Below the pieces are notes generated by a model. The model made no database searches and was not told the DNA's origin. It worked only from the letters and a program-made list of their open reading frames with translations. A stretch of DNA of 64,000 nt, taken from TMED13 sp042090305 (lineage in GTDB: Bacteria > Pseudomonadota > Alphaproteobacteria > Methylaequorales > Methylaequoraceae). The translations under genes and the position numbers were made by a program. Shown here piece after piece: positions 16,755-24,752 of the stretch. The number at the start of each line of letters is the position of its first letter. Positions within the stretch are counted from its first letter, which is position 1. The stretch is taken from NCBI GenBank assembly GCA_042090305.1, contig JBELJQ010000004.1, positions 6,483 through 70,482 on the forward strand. Direction: 5' to 3'.

Positions 16755-17570
16755 ATGAATTCAATTATTAATTTAAAAGATAAAAAAGGGGTCATCTTTG
16801 GGATTGCCAATAACAGGTCTATTGCTTGGGGAATTGCTGAAAAGCTTCACGAATGTGGTGCTAAGCTAGCATTCTCATATGTAAATGATTCTATAAAGAA
16901 AAGAGTTGTACCTCTTGCAGAAAAGTGTGATTCTAACTTAGTATTTGAATGTGATGTAAAGGATGACAAAAGTATTACTTCATTTTTTAGCAAACTTTCA
17001 GAAAAATGGAGTGAAATAGATTTTATAGTTCATTCAATCGCGTATTCTGATAAAGATGAATTAAAAGGTGATTATGTTGATACAACAAGAGAGAACTTTC
17101 TCAACACCCTAGAAGTTTCTTGTTATTCACTTACGGCAATTTGTCAAAAAGCAAAAGTATTAATGAAAAATGATGGGAAAATTTTAACTCTATCTTATCT
17201 TGGTGCCGAAAGGGTAATGCCTCACTACAATGTTATGGGTGTCGCCAAATCAGCACTTGAAACTAGTGTAAAATACTTAGCTGCAGACTTAGGTAAATAT
17301 AATATTAGAATTAATGCCGTTTCTGCTGGACCAATTAAAACACTTGCAGCTTCAGGTATATCCGACTTCAGATATATACTTAAATGGAATGAATACAACT
17401 CACCAATGAGAAGAGGAACAAATATTAATGAAGTTGGTTTAAACTCTATATATCTTTTGTCAGATCTCTCATCTGGAGTTACTGGAGAGGTTGTACATGT
17501 AGACTGTGGCTATCACGTAGTAGGAATGAAAGCAGTTGATGCGCCTGATATTTCGGTGGATCAAGAATAA
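16755..17570 (+). CDS. fabI: Enoyl-[acyl-carrier-protein] reductase (NADH) FabI
   Basis: FabI carries out the last reductive step of fatty acid elongation. This 271-residue short-chain dehydrogenase has the FabI-type cofactor motif GVIFGIANNRSIAWGIAE near residue 14 and VHSIAYSDKDELKG near 95. The active-site Tyr/Lys lie in MPHYNVMGVAKSALE (Y-x6-K) near 155-165, with the RINAVSAGPIKTLAASGI substrate loop. The FabI spacing separates it from FabG. It overlaps the aroC start as TAATG, and the fabI-aroC pair forms an operon. Confidence 0.96.
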   Translation: MNSIINLKDKKGVIFGIANNRSIAWGIAEKLHECGAKLAFSYVNDSIKKRVVPLAEKCDSNLVFECDVKDDKSITSFFSKLSEKWSEIDFIVHSIAYSDKDELKGDYVDTTRENFLNTLEVSCYSLTAICQKAKVLMKNDGKILTLSYLGAERVMPHYNVMGVAKSALETSVKYLAADLGKYNIRINAVSAGPIKTLAASGISDFRYILKWNEYNSPMRRGTNINEVGLNSIYLLSDLSSGVTGEVVHVDCGYHVVGMKAVDAPDISVDQE

Positions 17571-18634
17571 TGACCGGGAGTAGTTTTGGTAAACTTTTCA
17601 AAGTAACAACATGGGGAGAAAGTCATGGTGATGCAATAGGTTGTGTGGTTGAAGGAGTTCCTCCTAATTTAAGTTTAAATGAATCTTTTATTCAAAAAGA
17701 CCTAGATAGACGAAAACCTGGTCAGTCAAAATTTACAACACAGAGAAAAGAAAATGATAAAGTTAAAATTTTATCAGGAACTTTTGATGGGAAAACCACC
17801 GGAACACCTATTTCATTGATAATATATAATGAAGACCAAAAATCAAAAGATTACAAAGATATAAAAAATAAATTTAGACCTGGGCATGCAGATTTAACTT
17901 ATTTTTTAAAATATGGAATAAGGGATTATAGAGGTGGTGGAAGAGCTTCTGCTAGAGAAACAGCTATGAGAGTTGCTGCTGGTTCAATAGCAAAAAAAAT
18001 TCTCGGAAAAAAAATAAAGGTTAGAGGTGCATTAATTCAAATTGGAAATAAAAAAATTAATCATAAAAACTGGGATTGGAGCCAAACCTCAAAAAATTCA
18101 TTTTTTTCTCCAGACTCTGATGTAATTAAAAAGTGGGAAAATTATTTAACTCAAATCAGGAAATCAGGATCATCAATTGGTGCTATTATTAAAATTGTGG
18201 CATCAGGAGTCCCAGCAGGACTAGGTGAACCAGTTTTTGATAAACTTGACGCATTGATTGGTCATGCAATTATGAGCATTCCAGCAGTAAAAGGAGTTGA
18301 AGTCGGAAGAGGTTTTGAAAGTGCTGAGCTTACTGGTGAAGAAAATGCTGACAAGATAGTTTATAAAAACAAAAAAATAAATTTTAAGTCGAATAATGCT
18401 GGTGGTACCCTTGGAGGAATTTCGTCTGGACAAGATATTGTAGTAAATTTTGCCGTAAAGCCAACAAGCTCAATTCTTAAAGAAGTTGATACTATCGATT
18501 TAGATGGTAAAAATACATCAATAAAAACAAAGGGTAGACATGATCCTTGTGTAGGTATTAGAGCGGTACCTATTGGTGAAGCAATGATTTCAATGTTGCT
18601 TGCAGATTTATTTCTAATTAATAAAATCTATTAG
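17570..18634 (+). CDS. aroC: Chorismate synthase
   Basis: AroC makes chorismate from EPSP and needs reduced FMN. The 354 residues have the three family signatures: GESHGDAIGCVVEGVPP near the N-terminus, DYRGGGRASARETAMRVAAG near 117, and RHDPCVGIRAVPIGEAM near the C-terminus. DRRKPGQSKFTTQRKE is also present. It is translationally coupled to fabI and ends 2 bases from the convergent tlyA stop. Confidence 0.97.
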   Translation: MTGSSFGKLFKVTTWGESHGDAIGCVVEGVPPNLSLNESFIQKDLDRRKPGQSKFTTQRKENDKVKILSGTFDGKTTGTPISLIIYNEDQKSKDYKDIKNKFRPGHADLTYFLKYGIRDYRGGGRASARETAMRVAAGSIAKKILGKKIKVRGALIQIGNKKINHKNWDWSQTSKNSFFSPDSDVIKKWENYLTQIRKSGSSIGAIIKIVASGVPAGLGEPVFDKLDALIGHAIMSIPAVKGVEVGRGFESAELTGEENADKIVYKNKKINFKSNNAGGTLGGISSGQDIVVNFAVKPTSSILKEVDTIDLDGKNTSIKTKGRHDPCVGIRAVPIGEAMISMLLADLFLINKIY

Positions 18635-18636
18635 AT

Positions 18637-19401
18637 TTAATTCTTCACATATATAAAAAATTCTTTATTACCTTTTTGCCCTAAAATTGGACTCTCTATA
18701 ATTTTTAATGAGACACCAACGAAATTCTCAGAAAACCATGTTTTTATATCTTCACACACATATTTGTGAACATTACTATCTTTAATAATACCTCCCCTCC
18801 CAACATCCTTTCTTTTTGATTCAAATTGAGGCTTTATAAGCGATATAATTATAAATTTCTTATTTAAAAATTTTTTTACATGTAAAAAAAATTTTTTTAC
18901 TGAAATAAAACTTACATCGCATACCACTATATCGATCAAAACAGGAATATGATCCTTGGTTAGGTTTTTAATATTTAATCTTTCAAATAAAGAAATTTTA
19001 TTTGATTTTCTTAAGTTCCAATCAAATTGACCATACCCAACGTCTACTGAAAAAATTTGTTTGGCATTTTTCTGTAATAAAACTTCACTAAATCCTCCGG
19101 TTGAACAACCAATATCTAAACATACTTTATTGGTCACATTAATTTTAAATTTATGTAGAGCATCATTTAGCTTTATTCCACCTCTTGATACCCAAGTAGT
19201 TTCTCTTTTTTTTATCTTTAAGATTGAATTGGCCTTTATTATTTTCCCTGCTTTTTCAATTTTTTTATCATCTATGAAAACATAACCAGACATTATAATT
19301 CCATTAGCCTTATTCCTTGAATCAACAATATTTAGTTTAAGTAAGATTTGGTCAAGACGGTGATCTGATAAATATTCTGGAACTTTATATTCTTCAAACA
19401 A
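18637..19401 (-). CDS. tlyA: TlyA family rRNA 2'-O-methyltransferase / hemolysin-like protein
   Basis: The 254-residue protein has an N-terminal S4 RNA-binding domain (YLSDHRLDQILLKL to about residue 62) and an FtsJ-like SAM methyltransferase domain. The latter shows CLDIGCSTGGFSEVLLQ near residue 93, FSVDVGYGQFDW, and later LIKPQFESKRKDVGRGGII. TlyA proteins 2'-O-methylate ribosomal RNA; the hemolysin label is historical. It belongs to the xseB-ispA-tlyA run on this strand. dxs, often found between ispA and tlyA, is not here. Confidence 0.92.
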   Translation of the reverse strand: MFEEYKVPEYLSDHRLDQILLKLNIVDSRNKANGIIMSGYVFIDDKKIEKAGKIIKANSILKIKKRETTWVSRGGIKLNDALHKFKINVTNKVCLDIGCSTGGFSEVLLQKNAKQIFSVDVGYGQFDWNLRKSNKISLFERLNIKNLTKDHIPVLIDIVVCDVSFISVKKFFLHVKKFLNKKFIIISLIKPQFESKRKDVGRGGIIKDSNVHKYVCEDIKTWFSENFVGVSLKIIESPILGQKGNKEFFIYVKN

Positions 19402-19406
19402 ACTTA

Positions 19407-20297
19407 TTATCTATCTCTTGAAATTATATAATCAGTGATTTCATTGAGTCTCTTAGATTTTTTACCAAAAATATCTAAGATCTCTTTTGCCTTTGAAATG
19501 AGTTCTATGGATTTATCTTTAGCATTTTCTTTACCCAATACAGAGATAAATGTTTCTTTTCCTCTCAATATATCTTTTCTTGTTTTTTTACCAATTTGCT
19601 TAACATCGCCTTCTACATCAAGTAAGTCATCCTTGATTTGGAAGGCTAAACCGAGATGATCAGAAAATTTCTCAAATTTATCGATATATTTACTTCTGGC
19701 TAAAATGGGGCCAGCAATACAAGAAAATCTAAATAATTGGCCGGTTTTAAGGCGTTGAAGAAGTATAATTTGATCTAAAGAAAGTTTTTTATTTTCAGCT
19801 ACTAAATCTAGCATTTGTCCAGCTACCATTCCATTCAAGCCCGATGATTTAGATAATTCATTTACTAAAGTAATTCTAATGTCTGACTTTAGTTCTGTCT
19901 TCTTATCTGATAGTATTTGAAACGCTAATGTTTGTAATGCATCTCCAACTAAAATTGCCGTTGCTTCATCAAATTTTTTGTGGCAAGTTTGACGTCCTCT
20001 TCGTAAATCGTCATCATCCATTGCTGGCAAGTCATCATGTACCAAGGAATAACAATGCATAAACTCAATAGCTGCAGCTGCTCGAAAACTTTTTGATTTA
20101 CTTACACCTAAGATTTTTGAAATTTCTGTTACAAACATTGGTCTAAGTCTTTTTCCACCAACACTCACAACATAAACGATTGCATCATAGAGTTTATTTG
20201 AAAAGAAGTTGTTTTTAGGAATTAATTGTATAAGTTTTTTATCAAAGTCTTTTGAAAACTTTTTAATATAGTTTTCTATATTTTTTTTTTTATTCAT
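19407..20297 (-). CDS. ispA: Short-chain polyprenyl (farnesyl) diphosphate synthase
   Basis: This 296-residue prenyltransferase condenses IPP with DMAPP/GPP. The first Asp-rich motif is in HDDLPAMDDDDLRRGRQTCH near residue 85 and the second in AFQIKDDLLDVEGD near 225; GGKRLRPMF binds the diphosphate. The bulky or small residue pattern before the first motif and the xseB-ispA order fit FPP synthase. The product should feed CrtE (30376-31470) and quinone or undecaprenyl synthesis. It overlaps xseB by 8 bases. Confidence 0.93.
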   Translation of the reverse strand: MNKKKNIENYIKKFSKDFDKKLIQLIPKNNFFSNKLYDAIVYVVSVGGKRLRPMFVTEISKILGVSKSKSFRAAAAIEFMHCYSLVHDDLPAMDDDDLRRGRQTCHKKFDEATAILVGDALQTLAFQILSDKKTELKSDIRITLVNELSKSSGLNGMVAGQMLDLVAENKKLSLDQIILLQRLKTGQLFRFSCIAGPILARSKYIDKFEKFSDHLGLAFQIKDDLLDVEGDVKQIGKKTRKDILRGKETFISVLGKENAKDKSIELISKAKEILDIFGKKSKRLNEITDYIISRDR

Positions 20298-20514
20298 TCT
20301 TATCAGTATTATTTTCTACTACTTTTTTTATTTTCATTTCAGCTTTTTTCAATTTATCTTCGCAATGATTTTTCAAAAGCATTCCCTCTTCATAAAGTTC
20401 AATAGATTTCTCTAGTGCAACTTCGCCACTTTCGAGCTTTTCTAAAATTTGATTTAACCTTTCAAAAGCTTCTTCAAAACTAAGTTCTTCAATTTCTTTA
20501 ATCATTTTGTTCAA
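20290..20514 (-). CDS. xseB: Exodeoxyribonuclease VII small subunit
   Basis: XseB is the small helical subunit of ExoVII. The 74 residues form the typical two-helix hairpin, LSFEEAFERLNQILEKLESGEVALEKSIELYEEGM, which is the family signature. The C-terminal helix is lysine-rich. It overlaps ispA by 8 bases, the classic arrangement. The large subunit xseA is not in the window. Confidence 0.95.
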   Translation of the reverse strand: MNKMIKEIEELSFEEAFERLNQILEKLESGEVALEKSIELYEEGMLLKNHCEDKLKKAEMKIKKVVENNTDKNE

Positions 20515-20754
20515 CTAATACTTTTCTAATCTGAAAAAAAAGAGGTTATTTTTTTCTTTTTTATCTAACAGTTTAATTTTAATAGATTTACAGAGATTAT
20601 TAATATCATTTTCTGAGCTTGGGTCATCTAATTTAGCATGAATTATATCACCAATTTGTATTTCTTTAAATTTTTTGGATAATTTAAGAATTGGTATTGG
20701 ACATTTTAAACCAATGAGATTTAAATCATATATTTTATTTTTCATTTTTTTCAT
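20515..20754 (-). CDS. TusA/SirA-like sulfur carrier protein
   Basis: The 79-residue protein has the TusA-family N-terminal motif LIGLKCPIPILKLSKKF with the CPxP cysteine, then GDIIHAKLDDPSSENDI and a helix plus strand. TusA-like proteins pass persulfide sulfur, for example to tRNA thiolation or molybdenum cofactor enzymes, but several paralogs have other roles; the partner is not evident. An internal ATG at 20745 is an alternative start. It is immediately upstream of xseB (stop adjacent to the xseB start) and so heads the tusA-xseB-ispA-tlyA run. Confidence 0.85.
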   Translation of the reverse strand: MKKMKNKIYDLNLIGLKCPIPILKLSKKFKEIQIGDIIHAKLDDPSSENDINNLCKSIKIKLLDKKEKNNLFFFRLEKY

Positions 20755-20840
20755 AAAAATTTAACTAATGATACAAAATTTAAAAAAAAATCAAATATAA
20801 TTGATATTAAATTTTTCTCGACTAAAATAACTTAATTAAT

Positions 20841-20847
20841 GAGGAAA
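20841..20847 (+). promoter_or_regulatory. Ribosome-binding site supporting a GTG start
   Basis: GAGGAAA ends 7 bases before GTG 20855 and is one of the clearer Shine-Dalgarno sequences in the window. It supports GTG as the start of the ABC binding protein. The 100-base gap 20755-20854 between divergent tusA-like and this gene also holds a TATAAT at 20796-20801 without an obvious -35. Confidence 0.5.
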
Positions 20848-20854
20848 TATCTAA

Positions 20855-21841
20855 GTGATTAAAAAGTTTATATTTACTTGTTGTTTTTTGTTTGTATTTA
20901 TCATTTTAAAAACAACTATCGTAAAATCTGATGACATCCAAAAGATAAGAGTTGGTTCACTTCAGTATGGAAGTGTAAATTGGGAACTTAAGCTTATTAA
21001 AGAGCTAGGTTTGGACATACAAAACAATTTCGAATTAGAAATAATAGAGCTTGCAAGTAAAAATGCTGCAGCCGTTGCTTTACAAGGTGGAGCTGTTGAT
21101 ATGATTGTAACTGATTGGTTTTGGGTTTCAAGACAGAGAAGTGAAGGAAGGCTATTTACTTTTGTCCCTCATTCAATGGCAGCTGGAGGATTAATTGTAC
21201 ACAATGAATCCGGTATTTCAGAATTATCCGACCTTGAGGGAAAAAAAATTGGGATTGCCGGGGGGCAAGTCGATAAAAGTTGGTTGATATTCAGAACGTA
21301 TTTTAAGAAAAAGTTTAATAAGGACTTAAAAAAATCATCTGACCAAATATTTGGAGCACCTCCACTCTTAAATAAAAAAATTAAGCAAAAAAGCTTTGAT
21401 GCGATTTTAACATACTGGCCATATCAAGCAAAATTAATGACCGATGATAACTTTTCTAAAATTATCAATATTACCGACATAATAGAAAAACTTGATATTC
21501 CAAGGGGCGTTCCTGTTATCGGATGGGTATTCAAAGATAGTTGGGCAGGAAAAAATGAAAAGCTGTTAAACGATTTTTTATCAGTATCCGATAAATCTAA
21601 AAAGCTAATGCTTGAATCAGACGACATCTGGAAAAAAATTAGACCAAACATGAATGCCAGTAATGAAAAACTTTTTTTTAGTTTAAGAGAAGCTTATCGC
21701 GAGGGTATACCAAAAAGTAATTTCTCTGACGACCAAATATCTGGTTCCGCAAAACTATATTCAATCTTATCAAAAATAGGTGGTAAAGAACTGGTGGGAA
21801 AAGCCGATGTGCTATCTCCAGGCACATTTTGGAGTAAGTAA
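20855..21841 (+). CDS. NitT/TauT-type ABC transporter substrate-binding protein
   Basis: The 328-residue protein starts at GTG with a signal peptide (about residues 1-25, KKFIFTCCFLFVFIILK). The mature part has the type-2 periplasmic binding layout of the nitrate/sulfonate/taurine and NMT1/THI5-like group: IRVGSLQYGSVNWELKLIKE, VALQGGAVDMIVTDWFWV, DLEGKKIGIAGGQVDKSW and FDAILTYWPYQAKL. The ligand cannot be read from the sequence. The permease follows after one base and the ATPase directly after that. The operon continues into exbB-exbD-exbD-tonB, which is unusual for this transporter class. Confidence 0.88.
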   Translation: MIKKFIFTCCFLFVFIILKTTIVKSDDIQKIRVGSLQYGSVNWELKLIKELGLDIQNNFELEIIELASKNAAAVALQGGAVDMIVTDWFWVSRQRSEGRLFTFVPHSMAAGGLIVHNESGISELSDLEGKKIGIAGGQVDKSWLIFRTYFKKKFNKDLKKSSDQIFGAPPLLNKKIKQKSFDAILTYWPYQAKLMTDDNFSKIINITDIIEKLDIPRGVPVIGWVFKDSWAGKNEKLLNDFLSVSDKSKKLMLESDDIWKKIRPNMNASNEKLFFSLREAYREGIPKSNFSDDQISGSAKLYSILSKIGGKELVGKADVLSPGTFWSK

Positions 21842-21842
21842 A

Positions 21843-22592
21843 ATGAATTCAAATATCCCCAATGCATTCTTGAGAATAGCATCTGTAAGTCTTTTTTTTT
21901 TGATTTGGGAAATATCTAGTCGACTTTTAGAAGTAGATCTACTTCCAGGGCCAGAAAGTGTTTTCGTAAAAATAATTGAGGAATTAAATAATGAAGAACT
22001 CATATTTCATACTTCAATAACGCTCAAAAGAGTTTTTATATCATTTTGTATAGCTATGCTAATTGGTTCTTTTTTTGGAATATACATGGGCAGAAAAGAG
22101 AGATTAAATACTTTTTTGGACGATTGGTTAGTTTTAGGATTAAATGTTCCCGCCCTTGTTATAATAATTTTATGCTATGTCTGGTTTGGTTTAAATGAAG
22201 TTGCTGCAATTTTGGCTGTTTCTTTAAATAAAATTCCCATGGTTGCTGTCATTATGAGAGAGGGTGCACGGTCAATTGAACAGGATTATGTTGATGTGGG
22301 CAAATTCTACCAAATATCTAAAAAAAAATTCTTCACCAAGATTTTTCTTCCTCAGCTTTACCCTTATGTATTATCTTCAGCAAGGTCTGGATTATCCTTA
22401 ATTTGGAAAATTGTTCTAGTCGTTGAGTTATTAGGAAGAAGTAATGGCGTAGGTTTTAAACTTTATGGTTTTTTTCAGTTTTTTGATATAGCTGGTATTC
22501 TTGCCTATACTCTGGTATTTGTTTTATTAATAATTTTTGTTGAATTTGTAATAGTTCGGCCATTTGAAAAGAAAATTTCAATTTGGAGATAA
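21843..22592 (+). CDS. ABC transporter permease (NitT/TauT type)
   Basis: The 249-residue inner-membrane permease has about six hydrophobic segments. The BPD-type EAA loop sits near residues 150-175 in the stretch beginning MREGARSIEQDYVDVGKFY and ending in LPQLYPYVLSS, which contacts the ATPase. I chose ATG 21843, one base after the binding-protein stop, over the longer 21780 start that would overlap it by 62 bases. It is co-transcribed with the binding protein and the ATPase (gap of 1 base). Confidence 0.9.
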   Translation: MNSNIPNAFLRIASVSLFFLIWEISSRLLEVDLLPGPESVFVKIIEELNNEELIFHTSITLKRVFISFCIAMLIGSFFGIYMGRKERLNTFLDDWLVLGLNVPALVIIILCYVWFGLNEVAAILAVSLNKIPMVAVIMREGARSIEQDYVDVGKFYQISKKKFFTKIFLPQLYPYVLSSARSGLSLIWKIVLVVELLGRSNGVGFKLYGFFQFFDIAGILAYTLVFVLLIIFVEFVIVRPFEKKISIWR

Positions 22593-22593
22593 T

Positions 22594-23349
22594 ATGGGTT
22601 ATGAAATAAAAATCAAAAATAAAACATTTATCAATAAGCATGATGATAAAACAGTACAAGTACTTAAAAACATTGATATAAAAATCAAGTCAAATGAGTT
22701 CGTTTGCATTGTTGGGCCATCAGGCTGTGGAAAAACAACGCTTATGAATATTATTGGTGGTTTAACCCCATGCGATGGTCATGAATTCATTGAGGATAAG
22801 TCAAAATTAGAGGATGAAAAAAACTTTGGTTATGTATTCCAGACTTCAAGACTACTTCCATGGCTTACAGTAAAAGAAAATATCGAGCTAGTTTGTAAGA
22901 ATATTACTCTTGAAATTAATAACCAAATCGATGAACTATTAGGGGATTTTGACTTAAAAGACTTCGCAAACTACTACCCAAAAGCAATTTCAGGCGGTAT
23001 GAGAAGAAGGGTTTCACTCGTTCGTTCTTTAATAAATAAACCAAAAATTCTTCTAATGGACGAACCTTTTATTTCTTTAGATCAACCTACAGCTGAAAAC
23101 CTTTACAAAGTTTTAATTGATTATTGGAAAAAAAATCCCATTACTGTAATTCTTATTACTCATAATCTTAAAGAAGCATTACTTTTATCAGATAGGATAC
23201 TTTTCTTCTCAAAAAGACCAGCTACAGTTGTGTATGACCATAAAGTGAATAGCAGCAGAGGTAAATTAAAAATGGATAATAAAGAAATAGACAATGAATA
23301 TGAAAGACTTAATAAAAAATTCCCCTCTATACTCAAAGGATTAATTTAA
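22594..23349 (+). CDS. ABC transporter ATP-binding protein (NitT/TauT type)
   Basis: The 251-residue ATPase has Walker A GPSGCGKTT near residue 44, Q-loop VFQTSRLLPWLTVKENIE, signature SGGMRRRVSLVRSL near 135, Walker B ILLMDEPF and the H-loop ITHNLKEALLLSDRI. I chose ATG 22594 with GGAG nearby; the 22564 start lies inside the permease gene. It completes a three-gene importer. The exbB-like gene begins 10 bases after its stop. Confidence 0.93.
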   Translation: MGYEIKIKNKTFINKHDDKTVQVLKNIDIKIKSNEFVCIVGPSGCGKTTLMNIIGGLTPCDGHEFIEDKSKLEDEKNFGYVFQTSRLLPWLTVKENIELVCKNITLEINNQIDELLGDFDLKDFANYYPKAISGGMRRRVSLVRSLINKPKILLMDEPFISLDQPTAENLYKVLIDYWKKNPITVILITHNLKEALLLSDRILFFSKRPATVVYDHKVNSSRGKLKMDNKEIDNEYERLNKKFPSILKGLI

Positions 23350-23359
23350 AGTAACCATA

Positions 23360-23962
23360 ATGGAACAAATTTCTAACTACTTAGACAAGGGTGGGGTTAT
23401 TTTTATTGCTCTAGCTCTATTATCAGTATTTTCTATAACTATTATTATTTATAAATTTCTTGAAATATACTTTTTAAGTAATTTAAACCTTAAAAAAATC
23501 CTAAAGGATCCAGAATTATATTCTGATTTAGATTTACTTACATCATCTATAGAGAAATTCCCACCTAAAAAAAAAGATACTATTAGCGAATTTATTAATC
23601 TAGCCAGAATATTGAAAGAAAGAAAAAACATAGAGGATGATATTTATATTTACGTAAATAATAAATTTAAAGATATTCAATTTATGATGCCTAGTTTGGA
23701 AATTATATCACAAGTTAGCCCACTGATAGGACTTTTAGGTACAGTTATAGGAATGATAGATTCATTTAACGAGTTAGAATTAGGGGGGAGCTTAGTTGAT
23801 CCTTCAATTTTAGCAGGTGGAATTTGGACTGCATTATTAACAACTGCTATGGGTTTATTAGTTGCAATCCCAGCTTTAGTGGCGCATTATTTTTTTGAAA
23901 AAAGAATAAATTACCTTCAAGAATCTTATTCTATTTTTCTTTTCAAAATTATCAAAAACTAA
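23360..23962 (+). CDS. ExbB/TolQ/MotA family proton-channel protein
   Basis: The 200-residue inner-membrane protein has one N-terminal transmembrane helix (about 15-32). Two further helices lie in the conserved ExbB/TolQ part, PLIGLLGTVIGMIDSFNELE near residue 118 and ILAGGIWTALLTTAMGLLVAIPAL near 150. These form the proton-driven motor with ExbD. It is distinct from the TolQ at 57157-57870 and sits between an ABC importer and exbD-exbD-tonB, so ExbB is the best label. Confidence 0.9.
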   Translation: MEQISNYLDKGGVIFIALALLSVFSITIIIYKFLEIYFLSNLNLKKILKDPELYSDLDLLTSSIEKFPPKKKDTISEFINLARILKERKNIEDDIYIYVNNKFKDIQFMMPSLEIISQVSPLIGLLGTVIGMIDSFNELELGGSLVDPSILAGGIWTALLTTAMGLLVAIPALVAHYFFEKRINYLQESYSIFLFKIIKN

Positions 23963-23968
23963 TCTGAT

Positions 23969-24367
23969 ATGAAAATAAGGTTAATTGTCAAAAAGAATAA
24001 AGTAAATATTATTCCTCTAATTGATATAATATTTTTAATGCTTGTTTTTTTTATGCTTGCAACAAATTTTAGTGAACATAAAGAGTTAAATTTTTTATCT
24101 AATAGTAAAAAAGAGACTATAAATGAAGCTAACGAAGATAAGATCTTTGTAATTAAAATTATTGACAATGAATATATAATTAAAGGTAAGAAGGTTTTAG
24201 TCAATGATATAGAAGAAAACTTCTTAAAAAAGTGGGCATCACTTAGTTTCAAAAAGGTTGTTGTTATCAATGATAAAAAATCAAAATTTCAGCAATTAAT
24301 ATCAATTCTAGATCTTATTAACAAGTATGGAATAAAAAATGTTAACTTTTCGAACGAACCATCATAA
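23969..24367 (+). CDS. ExbD/TolR family protein (first of two)
   Basis: This is a 132-residue single-span inner-membrane protein: a short cytoplasmic N-terminus, then NIIPLIDIIFLMLVFFMLATNF with the conserved Asp (PLID) that carries protons, then a periplasmic domain of about 90 residues. It lies 6 bases after exbB. Its 3' end overlaps the second exbD gene by 29 bases, supporting co-translation. Together they would make a hetero-ExbD motor. Confidence 0.88.
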   Translation: MKIRLIVKKNKVNIIPLIDIIFLMLVFFMLATNFSEHKELNFLSNSKKETINEANEDKIFVIKIIDNEYIIKGKKVLVNDIEENFLKKWASLSFKKVVVINDKKSKFQQLISILDLINKYGIKNVNFSNEPS

Positions 24368-24752
24368 AAAAAATTTAAGCGACTCGATTAATCTCATTCC
24401 TATGATTAATTTAATATTTTTGTTACTTATTTTTTTCATGCTTACTGGTGTAATAAAACAAAAAGATGTCGTAGAAATCGATAGACCTATTTCAATTAAT
24501 GGAATTAAAGGTGATTTATCTCAAAATCAAATTCTAATAAGTGTAAATGATAGTGGAGATATATTTTTAAATAACGATGAAATAAAAATCCAAAACCTAG
24601 ATGCATCTATCAACTTACTTGAAGGAAAAATTATTATTGATATAGATAAAAACACAAGTATTTATGACTTTAATAAAGTTCTAGAAAAAATTAAGAAAGT
24701 AAATAAAAAAGAAGTTTTTGTAAAAGTTAAAGATAAGGCAAATGACCGATAA
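24339..24752 (+). CDS. ExbD/TolR family protein (second of two)
   Basis: The 137-residue protein is built like the first ExbD, with a transmembrane segment INLIPMINLIFLLLIFFML. The usual proton-carrying Asp of the PxxD motif is replaced by Asn (PMIN) in this copy. It has a periplasmic domain with GDIFLNNDEIKIQNLD. Tandem exbD genes are known in several gram-negative TonB systems. If the Asn substitution is real, this subunit may be structural rather than proton-conducting; that is inference. It overlaps the tonB start by 11 bases. Confidence 0.87.
   Translation: MLTFRTNHHKKNLSDSINLIPMINLIFLLLIFFMLTGVIKQKDVVEIDRPISINGIKGDLSQNQILISVNDSGDIFLNNDEIKIQNLDASINLLEGKIIIDIDKNTSIYDFNKVLEKIKKVNKKEVFVKVKDKANDR

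Noticed and set aside
21780..21842. Longer ABC permease start (overlapping the binding protein)
   Set aside because: The 21 extra residues would overlap the binding-protein gene, while an ATG lies one base after its stop.
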